A DNA stretch of 64,000 nucleotides, taken from positions 1 to 64,000 of the forward strand of contig NZ_JAGGPU010000009.1 of NCBI RefSeq assembly GCF_018613605.1. The letters are read 5' to 3'. Below, piece after piece: positions 1-8,050 of the stretch. Within the stretch, counting starts at the first letter, position 1, and every line of letters begins with the position of its first letter. The DNA is from Pedobacter sp. ISL-64 (GTDB lineage: Bacteria > Bacteroidota > Bacteroidia > Sphingobacteriales > Sphingobacteriaceae). The notes beneath the pieces are model-generated. The model had not been told where the DNA came from and ran no database searches. It worked only from the letters and a program-made list of their open reading frames with translations. A program made the translations under genes and the position numbers.

Positions 1-278
1 TTTAAAGACAGTACCTTTTCAGCTTCTATGGCTTGATTGTCAGTTAATTTTCATGTTTTCGTTTTTATATATTTGATGCCTTTGAACGCTTTAATTTTGC
101 GGACTTTATAAATTAAATTATCTCAAAACTATGTACCTAAAAAAACAAAGGTCTGTTTTTAAAAGGGCTGGAAAGCGGTAAAAAAGAACAATCAAAATAA
201 AATAGTGAAAGAATTAATGAATGAGTGTGTTTAGTTTAACTCAACCGTTCTCTTTTTCAAAACTCAATTATTCAGTAC

Positions 279-1064
279 ATGCATCCGAATATCATTAAAA
301 TTCAAGAAAGAATAGAGCCCCTAAGGCAGCAAATCATCAACCATAAAGTTTATTCGGCCATTAGTGAACTGGAAGATCTTCAGGTTTTTATGGAACACCA
401 CATTTTTGCCGTTTGGGATTTCATGTCGCTGCTTAAAGCCTTACAGATAAATTTAACCTGTACCACCCTACCCTGGGTCCCGGTGGGCGATCCTGTTACC
501 CGGCAATTGATTAATGAAATTGTGGCTGGTGAAGAATCGGATATAGATGCTCACGGAAACATTAAAAGTCATTTCGAACTGTATTTAGATGCGATGGATC
601 AATGTGGGGCAAACACGAAGCCGATCAATGCTTTTTTAAGTGAGCTAAAAAATGGCAAAAGCTTTAATGAAGCTTTCGAAATTGCCAATGTACCCGCAAC
701 TGCTAAAGATTTTGTTAATGCGACATTTGAAACCATTAACAGTGGCAAAACACATTTACAGGCCGCAAGCTTTACTTTTGGTCGCGAGGATCTGATCCCA
801 AACATGTTTTTTAGCATGGTAAATGACCTGAACAGTACCCAGGCTGATAAAGTTTCGATTTTTAAATATTACCTGGAGCGCCATATCGAAGTAGATGGCG
901 ATCACCATAGCCATTTGGCACTCGCTATGATGGAGAAGCTCTGTGAAAAAAATGAAGCCTTTTGGGCCGAAGCAGAAGAGACCACAATACTAGCCTTGCA
1001 GAAAAGGATCGACCTGTGGGACGCAGCCTATGCCGAAATTGTTAAAAATAAAGTTGAAGCATAA
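279..1064 (+). CDS. DUF3050 family protein (heme-oxygenase-like fold)
   Basis: A 261-residue soluble protein with no signal peptide or membrane segment. It matches the DUF3050 family as I recall it, including the segment MEHHIFAVWDFMSLLKAL near residues 38-55. Potential metal-binding residues cluster in E39-H40-H41, E85/E86/D88, H98/E100 and E200-x-H202-x-E204-x-D206 followed by H209, H210 and H212. That pattern resembles helical heme-oxygenase-like oxidases, but the reaction is unknown and any diiron role is inference. It stands alone, followed by a 127-bp gap before another possible iron oxygenase. The ATG at 279 gives the full family length. Confidence 0.8.
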   Translation: MHPNIIKIQERIEPLRQQIINHKVYSAISELEDLQVFMEHHIFAVWDFMSLLKALQINLTCTTLPWVPVGDPVTRQLINEIVAGEESDIDAHGNIKSHFELYLDAMDQCGANTKPINAFLSELKNGKSFNEAFEIANVPATAKDFVNATFETINSGKTHLQAASFTFGREDLIPNMFFSMVNDLNSTQADKVSIFKYYLERHIEVDGDHHSHLALAMMEKLCEKNEAFWAEAEETTILALQKRIDLWDAAYAEIVKNKVEA

Positions 1065-1191
1065 TTACTAAATTGTTAAGTATTTGCTAATTTAGATTAC
1101 GTGATTTTAGTCACATTTACCTGTTAACATCAATTTTGTAAAATAAAATTTACACATTTGTTGTTCGGCACAAATAACCGATTTTAAGCGC

Positions 1192-2070
1192 ATGAGTTTC
1201 ATTTTAAAACCTGTTGATATCGTTGAGAGCATCACTCCCGAAGATTTTAAGAAAAATTATCTGAAAACTAAACGTCCGTTAGTAATCAGGGGCCTAACTA
1301 AAGACTGGCCTGCCAGAGAAAAATGGACAACTGAATATTTAAAAGAAATTGGTGGCGAGCTTGAAGTTCCACTTTACGACAACTCAAAAGCCGATCCATC
1401 TAAACCAATTAATGCAGCTACGGCGCATATGAAATTTGGCGATTACCTTGACCTGATCAAACGTGAGCCAACTGAACTTAGGATATTCTTTTTTAACCTG
1501 TTTAAAAAAGTACCAAGTTTAATCAATGATGTAAAAATCCCAAAAGATTTAATGGGTGGTTTTATCGAAAGTATGCCTGCTATGTTCTTTGGCGGTTCTA
1601 ACTCGGTGACCTTTTTACATTACGATATCGATTTACCGCATATTTTCCATACACACTTTGGCGGTAGAAAACACATCGTTCTTTTCGACAACAAATGGAA
1701 AGACAGATTGTATTGCCTGCCAAATGCAACTTATGCTTTAGAAGATTATGATGTGGCTAACCCTGATTTCGAAAAATTCCCAGCACTAAATGGTGTTGAA
1801 GGTTATGAAGTTTTCCTGGAGCATGGCGATACTTTATTTATGCCAACCGGAATGTGGCACTGGATGAAATACCTGGATGGGTCGTTCTCTTTAAGCTTAA
1901 GAGCCTGGGATCAATCAATTACGCGCAAAGTAGCCAGTGTTTGGAGTTTATTTACCCATGGAGCGATAGACAGTTTAATCAAAATGACTTTCAAAGAAAA
2001 ATACGCCCACTGGAGAGAGAAAAAAGCAGTTAAAATTGCCGAAAGGGCTTTAGCCAAAGGCAGACCATAG
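1192..2070 (+). CDS. Cupin-like (JmjC-type) domain protein, probable Fe(II)/2-oxoglutarate oxygenase
   Basis: A 292-residue cytosolic protein of the cupin_8 / JmjC-like group. The N-terminal part has the typical PLVIRGLTKDWPA segment (residues about 29-41). The metal triad is visible as H143-x-D145 and a distal H223 (MWHWMKYL), and K160 may contact 2-oxoglutarate. Relatives hydroxylate proteins or tRNA, but the substrate here cannot be inferred. It is monocistronic and ends 24 bp before a strong terminator. Family assignment is confident, the exact reaction is not. Confidence 0.85.
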   Translation: MSFILKPVDIVESITPEDFKKNYLKTKRPLVIRGLTKDWPAREKWTTEYLKEIGGELEVPLYDNSKADPSKPINAATAHMKFGDYLDLIKREPTELRIFFFNLFKKVPSLINDVKIPKDLMGGFIESMPAMFFGGSNSVTFLHYDIDLPHIFHTHFGGRKHIVLFDNKWKDRLYCLPNATYALEDYDVANPDFEKFPALNGVEGYEVFLEHGDTLFMPTGMWHWMKYLDGSFSLSLRAWDQSITRKVASVWSLFTHGAIDSLIKMTFKEKYAHWREKKAVKIAERALAKGRP

Positions 2071-2094
2071 AAATTATTGAAAAAGTAAAATACA

Positions 2095-2126
2095 ACGGGG
2101 CATCGGTTACGATAGCCCCGTTTTTT
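2095..2126 (+). terminator. Rho-independent terminator
   Basis: ACGGGGC (2095-2101) pairs with GCCCCGT (2115-2121), with a short inner ATC/GAT pairing, followed directly by a run of six T. It ends transcription of the cupin-like gene. Confidence 0.85.
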
Positions 2127-2173
2127 GTTATTATTGCGTTTAAACACGGAGAATTAAAAATCAGATACCAAAG

Positions 2174-2788
2174 ATGGAAAACAATATCCTTAGCGAAAAA
2201 GAAAAAATGCTGGCCGGCAAAGCTTATCAGGCTGGCGGCGAAGAACTATCAAAAGAAAGATTAAAAGCGCGTGAAATTGTTTTCGAGTTTAATAACCTCG
2301 CACCTAAATTTATCAAACAACGCAAAGAGTTATTAAAAAGGTTATTCGGAAAAACAGAAAGGATGTTTTATGTAGAGCCTCCATTTAGATGCGATTATGG
2401 TTACAACATTGAAATCGGTGATAATTTTTATGCAAACTTTAATCTTGTCATTTTAGATTGCGCCAAGGTGCGCATTGGCAACAGCGTTTTCATTGCACCA
2501 AACGTGGCTATTTATACCGCAGGTCATCCTATCCATGCACATTTACGCGATCAGGAATATGAATGGGCCCAGGAAGTGACCATTGGCAATAGTGTTTGGA
2601 TTGGTGGAAATGTAGTGATTAACCCCGGGGTAAAAATTGGGTCGAATGTCGTAATCGGATCAGGCAGTATTGTAACCAGGGATATTCCGGATAATGTTTT
2701 TGCAGCAGGAAATCCATGCAGGGTAATCCGCCAGTTAACAGATACTGATAAGGATTATTATTATAAGGATTTTAAGCTGTGCGAGTAA
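2174..2788 (+). CDS. Sugar O-acetyltransferase (maltose acetyltransferase / NodL type)
   Basis: A 204-residue left-handed beta-helix acetyltransferase. Residues 6-60 form the helical maltose-acetyltransferase N-terminal domain (EKEKMLAGKAY). Hexapeptide repeats follow from about residue 78 to 190, with IGDNFYAN, IGNSVFIAPNV, IGNSVWIGGNV and IGSNVVIGSGS as clear coils. H118 in TAGHPI is the likely catalytic histidine. The enzyme transfers acetyl from acetyl-CoA to a sugar hydroxyl; the acceptor cannot be told from sequence. Length and domain order are normal. Confidence 0.9.
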   Translation: MENNILSEKEKMLAGKAYQAGGEELSKERLKAREIVFEFNNLAPKFIKQRKELLKRLFGKTERMFYVEPPFRCDYGYNIEIGDNFYANFNLVILDCAKVRIGNSVFIAPNVAIYTAGHPIHAHLRDQEYEWAQEVTIGNSVWIGGNVVINPGVKIGSNVVIGSGSIVTRDIPDNVFAAGNPCRVIRQLTDTDKDYYYKDFKLCE

Positions 2789-2826
2789 ATTAGCCATCAT
2801 CCCCTACCTTTACTTAATTAAACGGC

Positions 2827-2909
2827 GTCATCTCGACTGAAACGCAGTGGAATGGAGAGATCTATCTAGACAGATTTCTCGACTTCGTTGCACTCCGCTC
2901 GAAATGACG
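2827..2909. repeat. Dispersed palindromic repeat, family A
   Basis: An 83-bp element beginning GTCATCTCGA and ending TCGAAATGAC, near-perfect inverted ends, with a quasi-palindromic centre (GAGAGATCTATC / GACAGATTTCTC). Related copies lie at 23878-23938, 25521-25559 and 60007-60109. It sits between convergent genes. Confidence 0.8.
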
Positions 2910-2981
2910 ACCCGGGAGAAGCTTCGCTACCAAAACAACTTTGTCTTCCTCATTCATTTCCCATCTCACATCTTCCATCAT

Positions 2982-3407
2982 TTAGCTACTATGATCGGCA
3001 ACTACTTTCCATTCTCCTTTAATTTTTCTGATCAGGAGCGTGAAATATCCTTTAAGTTCATCTTTTTCGCGTTTAACATTCCAGCTGCCCAATACAAAAG
3101 CCAGATCAGGCTTTAAAAAATCGACCTTTTTAATTCCAAACACCAAAAATCCCATTGCCGATTTATCCGGATAACCCTTTTTATAATTATCCAATGTTTT
3201 TTGCCAGCCATAAGTTGGTCCGTTTTTACCTACGAAAAGTAAACTATCCGATTTTTCATAACCCTGCATAAAGGCTTCAACATCGCCTTTGTTCCAATCT
3301 GTGCGCTGCTTTTCGAGTAAATTAAGTATGGCTTGTTTATCATTTGCATTTTGAGCAAAAGCGCTAAAAGAAGTTAAAAACAATGCAATTACAAGTATTC
3401 TTTTCAT
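2982..3407 (-). CDS. Secreted DUF4440 / SnoaL-like (NTF2-fold) protein
   Basis: A 141-residue protein with a clear signal peptide (MKRILVIALFLTSFSAFA, cleavage before QNAND). The mature part has the NTF2-like pattern: an N-terminal helix with a tryptophan (LLEKQRTDWNKGDVEAFMQGY), then strands ending in WKVVADHSS. Members serve as small ligand-binding or enzyme domains, and no catalytic function can be assigned. It is divergent from the PfkB kinase gene, with 93 bp between the starts. Confidence 0.8.
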   Translation of the reverse strand: MKRILVIALFLTSFSAFAQNANDKQAILNLLEKQRTDWNKGDVEAFMQGYEKSDSLLFVGKNGPTYGWQKTLDNYKKGYPDKSAMGFLVFGIKKVDFLKPDLAFVLGSWNVKREKDELKGYFTLLIRKIKGEWKVVADHSS

Positions 3408-3500
3408 GGTTATTTAAGTTGAGGTAAAAATTAAAGATAAGAAACAAATTATTTTGTTCCATGCGTAAAAATTCTTTATTTACATATCTATAAATCTCCT

Positions 3501-4379
3501 ATGCAAAATAAAGTAATCACAATTGGCGAAATACTCTGGGATGTTTTCCCAGAGGGTAAAAAAGCTGGCGGCTCGAGCATGAACGTTGCGCTTAATTTAC
3601 ACAAACAAAGTATAGATAGCAGTTTTATTAGCGCAATTGGTGATGATGAAAATGGAAAAGAGCTATTCGATTTTCTAGCCAGCAATCATTTTGCAACTGA
3701 TTTGATCCAAGTAAACGCCGAATTACCAACCAGTACGGTTGTGGTGCGGTTGGATGAAAACCATCAGGCCACTTATACGATTAAACAACCTGTAGCATGG
3801 GATGACATCAAAATCAACGATAAAAACATAGCCGCCGTAAAACAGGCAGATGCATTGGTATATTGCAGCTTAACCTGTAGAGCGAAAGAATCTAAAAAAA
3901 CTATCCTTACGCTCTTAGAAAATGCAAAGACTAAAATCTTTGACATAAACCTCCGTGCTCCTTTTTATACAAAAGAATTAATTGGAACGCTTTTGGCAAA
4001 AGCGGATATCCTAAAAATAAATGAAGATGAAATTTTATGGGTGAAAGAAGCGTTTGCTTTAACTGGCAATACCGATGAGCAACTTTTAAAACAACTTTCC
4101 AGTCAGTTTAATATCGAAATCATCTGCCTCACGCTTGGTGATAAAGGTGCCTGTGTTTTAAAAGATGGCAAGTTGTTTAAACATGCTGGTTACAAAGTAC
4201 AAGTGGCCGATACAGTTGGTGCCGGCGATGCCTTTTTAGCTACATTTATTGCCTCTTACCTACAAGGTTATCCTATGGAGACCACATTAGATAACGCCTG
4301 CAAAGTTGGGGCATTTGTAGCCTCTCAACCTGGCGCAAATCCAGAGTACAATAAAAAGATTTATCATATGGCGCTATAA
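3501..4379 (+). CDS. PfkB-family carbohydrate kinase (fructokinase-like)
   Basis: A 292-residue ribokinase-fold kinase. The N-terminal GGSSMNVALNL motif (residues 23-33) forms part of the sugar site. The C-terminal signature DTVGAGDAFLATF contains the anion hole (G240-A241-G242) and catalytic base D243. It probably phosphorylates a sugar such as fructose with ATP. No sugar transporter or hydrolase is adjacent, although a GH32 gene that could supply fructose lies at 51.9 kb. The ATG at 3501 gives normal family length. Confidence 0.85.
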   Translation: MQNKVITIGEILWDVFPEGKKAGGSSMNVALNLHKQSIDSSFISAIGDDENGKELFDFLASNHFATDLIQVNAELPTSTVVVRLDENHQATYTIKQPVAWDDIKINDKNIAAVKQADALVYCSLTCRAKESKKTILTLLENAKTKIFDINLRAPFYTKELIGTLLAKADILKINEDEILWVKEAFALTGNTDEQLLKQLSSQFNIEIICLTLGDKGACVLKDGKLFKHAGYKVQVADTVGAGDAFLATFIASYLQGYPMETTLDNACKVGAFVASQPGANPEYNKKIYHMAL

Positions 4380-4415
4380 GACCTTATAGGTTTTTGAAAC
4401 CTATAAGGTCTCTTT
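4379..4415. terminator. 15-bp perfect hairpin, probable terminator
   Basis: AGACCTTATAGGTTT (4379-4393) pairs perfectly with AAACCTATAAGGTCT (4397-4411) across a 3-nt loop, followed by a short T-rich run. It overlaps the stop codon of the kinase gene, so it probably ends that transcript. The T-tract is weak. Confidence 0.7.
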
Positions 4416-4493
4416 TACCTTCCAAATATGACACCACGCTTAAATTAATGCAAAGCGAAACTTTTATCTTCGATAAATCGTTAATACAAGCAC

Positions 4494-5591
4494 ATGAGAG
4501 GTTTTCGTTTTTCTGATTATAAGCCGGGCGATACGCCAAAGGGTGGGTTTGATGAGTTGCTGAAATTATTTAGCGAACTGCTGAATTATACAGCTGGGGA
4601 TGCAGCAGAGGCTTTAAGCTGGCTGAATGAGCTCGACAAACAATATAAATTAACCAATAACGATTATGGCATTGGTAATTTTATCGACGACCTGAAAGAC
4701 AAAGGTTATCTTACTGAGGATAATCAATCCGGAGAGTTTAAAATTACTGCCAAAACCGAACAGACCATTCGCAAATCTGCCTTGGACGAAATTTTCGGGA
4801 AACTAAAAAAATCGGGAAGGGGCAACCACAACAGTAATCAATCGGGTATTGGTGAAGAGAAAAATGCGGATAGGCGCGAATATAGTTTTGGCGACAGTTT
4901 GGATCAGATTGATATGACGGCCTCTATCCAAAATGCCCAGATTAATCATGGCATCGCCGATTTCACTTTAACCGATCGCGATCTGGAAGTAGAGGAAAAG
5001 GATTTTAAAACCTTAACATCTACCGTATTGATGATTGATATTTCGCACTCGATGATCTTATATGGCGAAGACCGGATTACCCCAGCTAAAAAAGTAGCGA
5101 TGGCTTTGGCCGAGCTGATTAAAACGAAATACCCTAAAGATACTTTAGACATTGTGGTTTTCGGAAATGACGCCTGGCCAATTAGCGTGAAAGACCTGCC
5201 TTATTTACAGGTTGGTCCTTACCATACGAATACTTATGCGGGATTAGAATTGGCTGCTGATTTACTCCGTCGCAGGAAAACGCATAATAAACAGATTTTC
5301 ATGATTACCGACGGAAAACCGACCTGCTTAAAGGAAAATGGCAAATACTATAAAAATAGTATGGGTTTGGATAGGAAGGTAATTAATAAAACCTTAAATA
5401 TGGCTGCCCAATGTAAGCGGCTGAAGATTCCGATTACTACATTTATGATTGCCAAAGACCCTTACCTGCAGCAGTTTGTTCGCCAGTTTACCGAAATTAA
5501 TGGCGGCAGGGCTTTTTATAGCTCGTTAAATGGCTTGGGCGAATACATTTTTGAAGATTACATTAAAAACAGACGTAAGACGGTTAAATAA
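4494..5591 (+). CDS. VWA (von Willebrand factor A) domain protein
   Basis: A 365-residue cytosolic protein. Residues 1-130 are a helical N-terminal region with a polar linker around 105-130. The VWA domain begins near residue 175 with an intact MIDAS: D182-I-S184-H-S186, threonines around 245-247 and D273 in ITDGKP. It pairs with the AAA+ ATPase 160 bp downstream, the usual partner arrangement of MoxR/VWA chaperone or metal-chelatase-like systems. In such pairs the VWA subunit binds the client and the ATPase remodels it. The client here is unknown. Confidence 0.85.
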   Translation: MRGFRFSDYKPGDTPKGGFDELLKLFSELLNYTAGDAAEALSWLNELDKQYKLTNNDYGIGNFIDDLKDKGYLTEDNQSGEFKITAKTEQTIRKSALDEIFGKLKKSGRGNHNSNQSGIGEEKNADRREYSFGDSLDQIDMTASIQNAQINHGIADFTLTDRDLEVEEKDFKTLTSTVLMIDISHSMILYGEDRITPAKKVAMALAELIKTKYPKDTLDIVVFGNDAWPISVKDLPYLQVGPYHTNTYAGLELAADLLRRRKTHNKQIFMITDGKPTCLKENGKYYKNSMGLDRKVINKTLNMAAQCKRLKIPITTFMIAKDPYLQQFVRQFTEINGGRAFYSSLNGLGEYIFEDYIKNRRKTVK

Positions 5592-5710
5592 AGGTAGAGG
5601 GCAAAAGGTGGAAGGTTTAAGGTAAAACCTAAAGCCGAAAAGACCTATTTAACGAGTCTTAGAAACATTTAAACAAGGGAAGATTTAGCGATTGATGTTG
5701 CGTGCTGCAA

Positions 5711-5741
5711 CCTTAAACCCTAAACCCTAAACCTTAAACCC
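5711..5741. repeat. Short CCCTAAA / CCTTAAA array
   Basis: Four and a half heptamer-like units (CCTTAAA, CCCTAAA, CCCTAAA, CCTTAAA, CCC) lie 10 bp before the AAA+ gene. An inverted partial match (AAGGTTTAAGGT, near 5610) lies upstream in the same gap. A longer array of the same heptamer is at 23991-24036. Confidence 0.75.
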
Positions 5742-5751
5742 ATTTTAAAAG

Positions 5752-7239
5752 ATGCAAAACACCACATTAGGCGAATTAAAAACCACTGGATATAAATCGA
5801 GATCTGTAAAGGAAGAGCTTAGGGAAAATCTGATTAAAGTTCTCCGCGATAAAAAAACCGAATTTGAGGGCATTATCGGCTACGATGAAACGGTGATTCC
5901 TGAATTGCAAACGGCCATTTTATCGCGTCACAATATTTTATTATTGGGATTACGCGGACAGGCTAAAACACGTATTGCCCGTTTAATGGTAAACTTACTG
6001 GACGAATATGTGCCATATGTTGCCGGAAGTGAAATTTTCGATGATCCATTGAATCCAATTTCATGGTATGCTAAAAACGAAATTGCCATAAAAGGCGATG
6101 ATACCGAAATCGCCTGGTTACACCGTAGCGAAAGATATACCGAAAAACTAGCGACACCAGATGTTACCGTTGCCGATTTAATCGGCGATGTTGATCCCAT
6201 TAAAGCCGCTACATTGAAACTAACTTATAATGATGAGCGTGTAATCCACTTTGGTTTAATTCCGCGTGCACACCGCAGCATTTTCGTGATTAATGAACTT
6301 CCTGATTTACAGGCACGCATCCAGGTGGCATTATTTAACATGCTACAGGAAAAAGATATTCAGATCCGCGGTTTTAAACTGCGTTTACCATTGGATATCC
6401 AGTTTGTATTTACCGCAAACCCTGAAGATTATACTAACCGTGGAAGCATTGTAACACCTTTGAAAGACAGGATAGAAAGTCAGATTTTAACCCACTACCC
6501 TAAAAGCATCGAAATTTCGCGCAAAATTACTTTTCAGGAGGCAAAATTAACCACCGATCAAAAAGCCAATATTGAGGCTGATGGTTTGGTGAAAGATTTA
6601 ATCGAGCAGATTGCTTTCGAAGCAAGAAAAAGCGAATATATCGACCAAAAATCGGGCGTTTCGGCGAGGTTAACCATTTCGGCCTATGAAAATTTAATCA
6701 GCACTGCCGAAAGAAGAATGCTGATCTCTGGCGAGAAAAATACTTTTGTCCGTTTATCTGACCTGGCCGGGATTATCCCTGCAATAACGGGAAAAATAGA
6801 ACTGGTTTACGAAGGCGAACTGGAAGGGCCAGCGCATGTAGCTACAACCTTAATCGGCAAAGCGGTTAAAACGTTGTTTGCGCGCTACTTCCCTGATCCT
6901 GAAAAAGCAAAGAAAAGTAAAACGGCCAATCCTTATACCGAAGTAACCGAATGGTTTACGGAAGGCAACAATGTAGATGTTACCGATGCTTTAACCAATG
7001 CACAGTATAAAAAAGCGCTGATGCTGGTACCAAGTTTATACGATCTGGTAAAGAAGTTTCATCCTAAATTAAGCGAAAATCAAACTTTATTGTTAATGGA
7101 GTTCGTATTGCATGGTTTAGCTGAATACTCGCAATTGAGCAAAAATTATTTAAATGGCGGCTTTGGTTTCTCTGATATGTTTGGCAGTTTATTCAACGCC
7201 GAATTTGACGAAGAAGAGGACGAAGACGATTTCAGATAA
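5752..7239 (+). CDS. MoxR / magnesium-chelatase-type AAA+ ATPase
   Basis: A 495-residue ATPase. The Walker A site is the variant GLRGQAKT (residues 66-73), and a sensor-type segment (FVFTANPEDYTNRG) and the arginine-rich LKDRIES follow. The DLIGDVDP insert and FVINELPDLQ are typical of the chelatase/MoxR branch. The C-terminus is very acidic (EFDEEEDEDDFR). With the upstream VWA protein it probably forms a two-part chaperone that loads or activates a client protein. Only 5 bp separate it from the following ATPase gene, so those two are cotranscribed. Confidence 0.88.
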   Translation: MQNTTLGELKTTGYKSRSVKEELRENLIKVLRDKKTEFEGIIGYDETVIPELQTAILSRHNILLLGLRGQAKTRIARLMVNLLDEYVPYVAGSEIFDDPLNPISWYAKNEIAIKGDDTEIAWLHRSERYTEKLATPDVTVADLIGDVDPIKAATLKLTYNDERVIHFGLIPRAHRSIFVINELPDLQARIQVALFNMLQEKDIQIRGFKLRLPLDIQFVFTANPEDYTNRGSIVTPLKDRIESQILTHYPKSIEISRKITFQEAKLTTDQKANIEADGLVKDLIEQIAFEARKSEYIDQKSGVSARLTISAYENLISTAERRMLISGEKNTFVRLSDLAGIIPAITGKIELVYEGELEGPAHVATTLIGKAVKTLFARYFPDPEKAKKSKTANPYTEVTEWFTEGNNVDVTDALTNAQYKKALMLVPSLYDLVKKFHPKLSENQTLLLMEFVLHGLAEYSQLSKNYLNGGFGFSDMFGSLFNAEFDEEEDEDDFR

Positions 7240-7244
7240 AATTA

Positions 7245-7991
7245 ATGGAGTTTAACGGATATCTTTTATCGCTAAGGTTAAAACAAGAGCACCTTCCTAA
7301 TGGGTATCCGTTTAATATTCCGTGCTTAAAATCTTTTGAAAAGTTAGACTTCCATCCTAATGTTACATTTTTTACCGGCGAAAATGGGGTTGGAAAATCG
7401 ACCCTTATTGAAGCTATTGCAGTTTATCTTGGTTTCAATGCAGAGGGCGGAGGTAAAAATTTCAATTTTAAAAGCACAGCAACACATTCTGACCTTCATA
7501 ATTTTTTAACAATATCAAAAAGTTTTAGAAAGCCAAAAGATGGTTATTTCCTTAGAGGTGAGAGTTTTTACAATGTTGCCAGCGAGATTGATAAGCTAGA
7601 TGAGGAGCCTGGCGGACCAAAAATTATAGATTCTTATGGCGGGCTATCTTTACATGAACAATCTCACGGACAATCGTTTTGGTCGCTATTTACGAACCGA
7701 TTTTGGGGCAATGGTGTTTATATCCTCGATGAGCCCGAATCGGCGCTTTCTGCTACAAAACAAATAGCCATGTTATCCAAAATTAATAATCTGGTAAACA
7801 AAAATGCCCAATTCATCATCGCAACACACTCTCCGATTTTATTATCCTACCCCAATGCCTGGATATACGAAATGTCGGAAAATAAAATAGCTAAGGTTAA
7901 ATACGAGGAATCGGAAGTTTATCGGGTTTATAAAGCCTTTTTAGATCACCCTCAACGAATATTAGATAATTTATTTACTTCAAATACTTAA
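7245..7991 (+). CDS. ABC-type / AAA_21 ATPase
   Basis: A 248-residue soluble ATPase with Walker A GENGVGKST (near residue 45), an ABC-like signature region (LSLHEQSHGQS), Walker B VYILDEPESALS and a switch histidine in IIATHSPILL. It has no membrane part. It resembles the predicted ATP-binding proteins of the SMC/RecF-like AAA class rather than a transporter. It follows the AAA+ gene by 5 bp and a terminator follows it, so it is the last gene of that unit. Confidence 0.85.
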   Translation: MEFNGYLLSLRLKQEHLPNGYPFNIPCLKSFEKLDFHPNVTFFTGENGVGKSTLIEAIAVYLGFNAEGGGKNFNFKSTATHSDLHNFLTISKSFRKPKDGYFLRGESFYNVASEIDKLDEEPGGPKIIDSYGGLSLHEQSHGQSFWSLFTNRFWGNGVYILDEPESALSATKQIAMLSKINNLVNKNAQFIIATHSPILLSYPNAWIYEMSENKIAKVKYEESEVYRVYKAFLDHPQRILDNLFTSNT

Positions 7992-7994
7992 TTT

Positions 7995-8025
7995 AGACAG
8001 GTCAAAAGAACCTGTCTTATTTTTT
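7995..8025 (+). terminator. Rho-independent terminator
   Basis: AGACAGGT (7995-8002) pairs with ACCTGTCT (8010-8017) over a 7-nt loop, followed by TATTTTTTAA. It closes the VWA/AAA+/ATPase unit. Confidence 0.85.
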
Positions 8026-8050
8026 AATTTAACTCGAATAACCCGATCGT

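Noticed and set aside
1-54. Possible start of a minus-strand gene at the left edge (TDNQAIEAEKVLSL in one frame)
   Set aside because: The only ATG (52-54) leads to a stop after four codons; joining it to the open frame would need loss of one A. Too little sequence to decide between a frameshift and chance. The remainder up to 278 shows no gene.
2847-3116. An 89-codon plus-strand open frame
   Set aside because: It starts in the family A repeat and then runs antisense through the DUF4440 gene. It has no recognisable domain.
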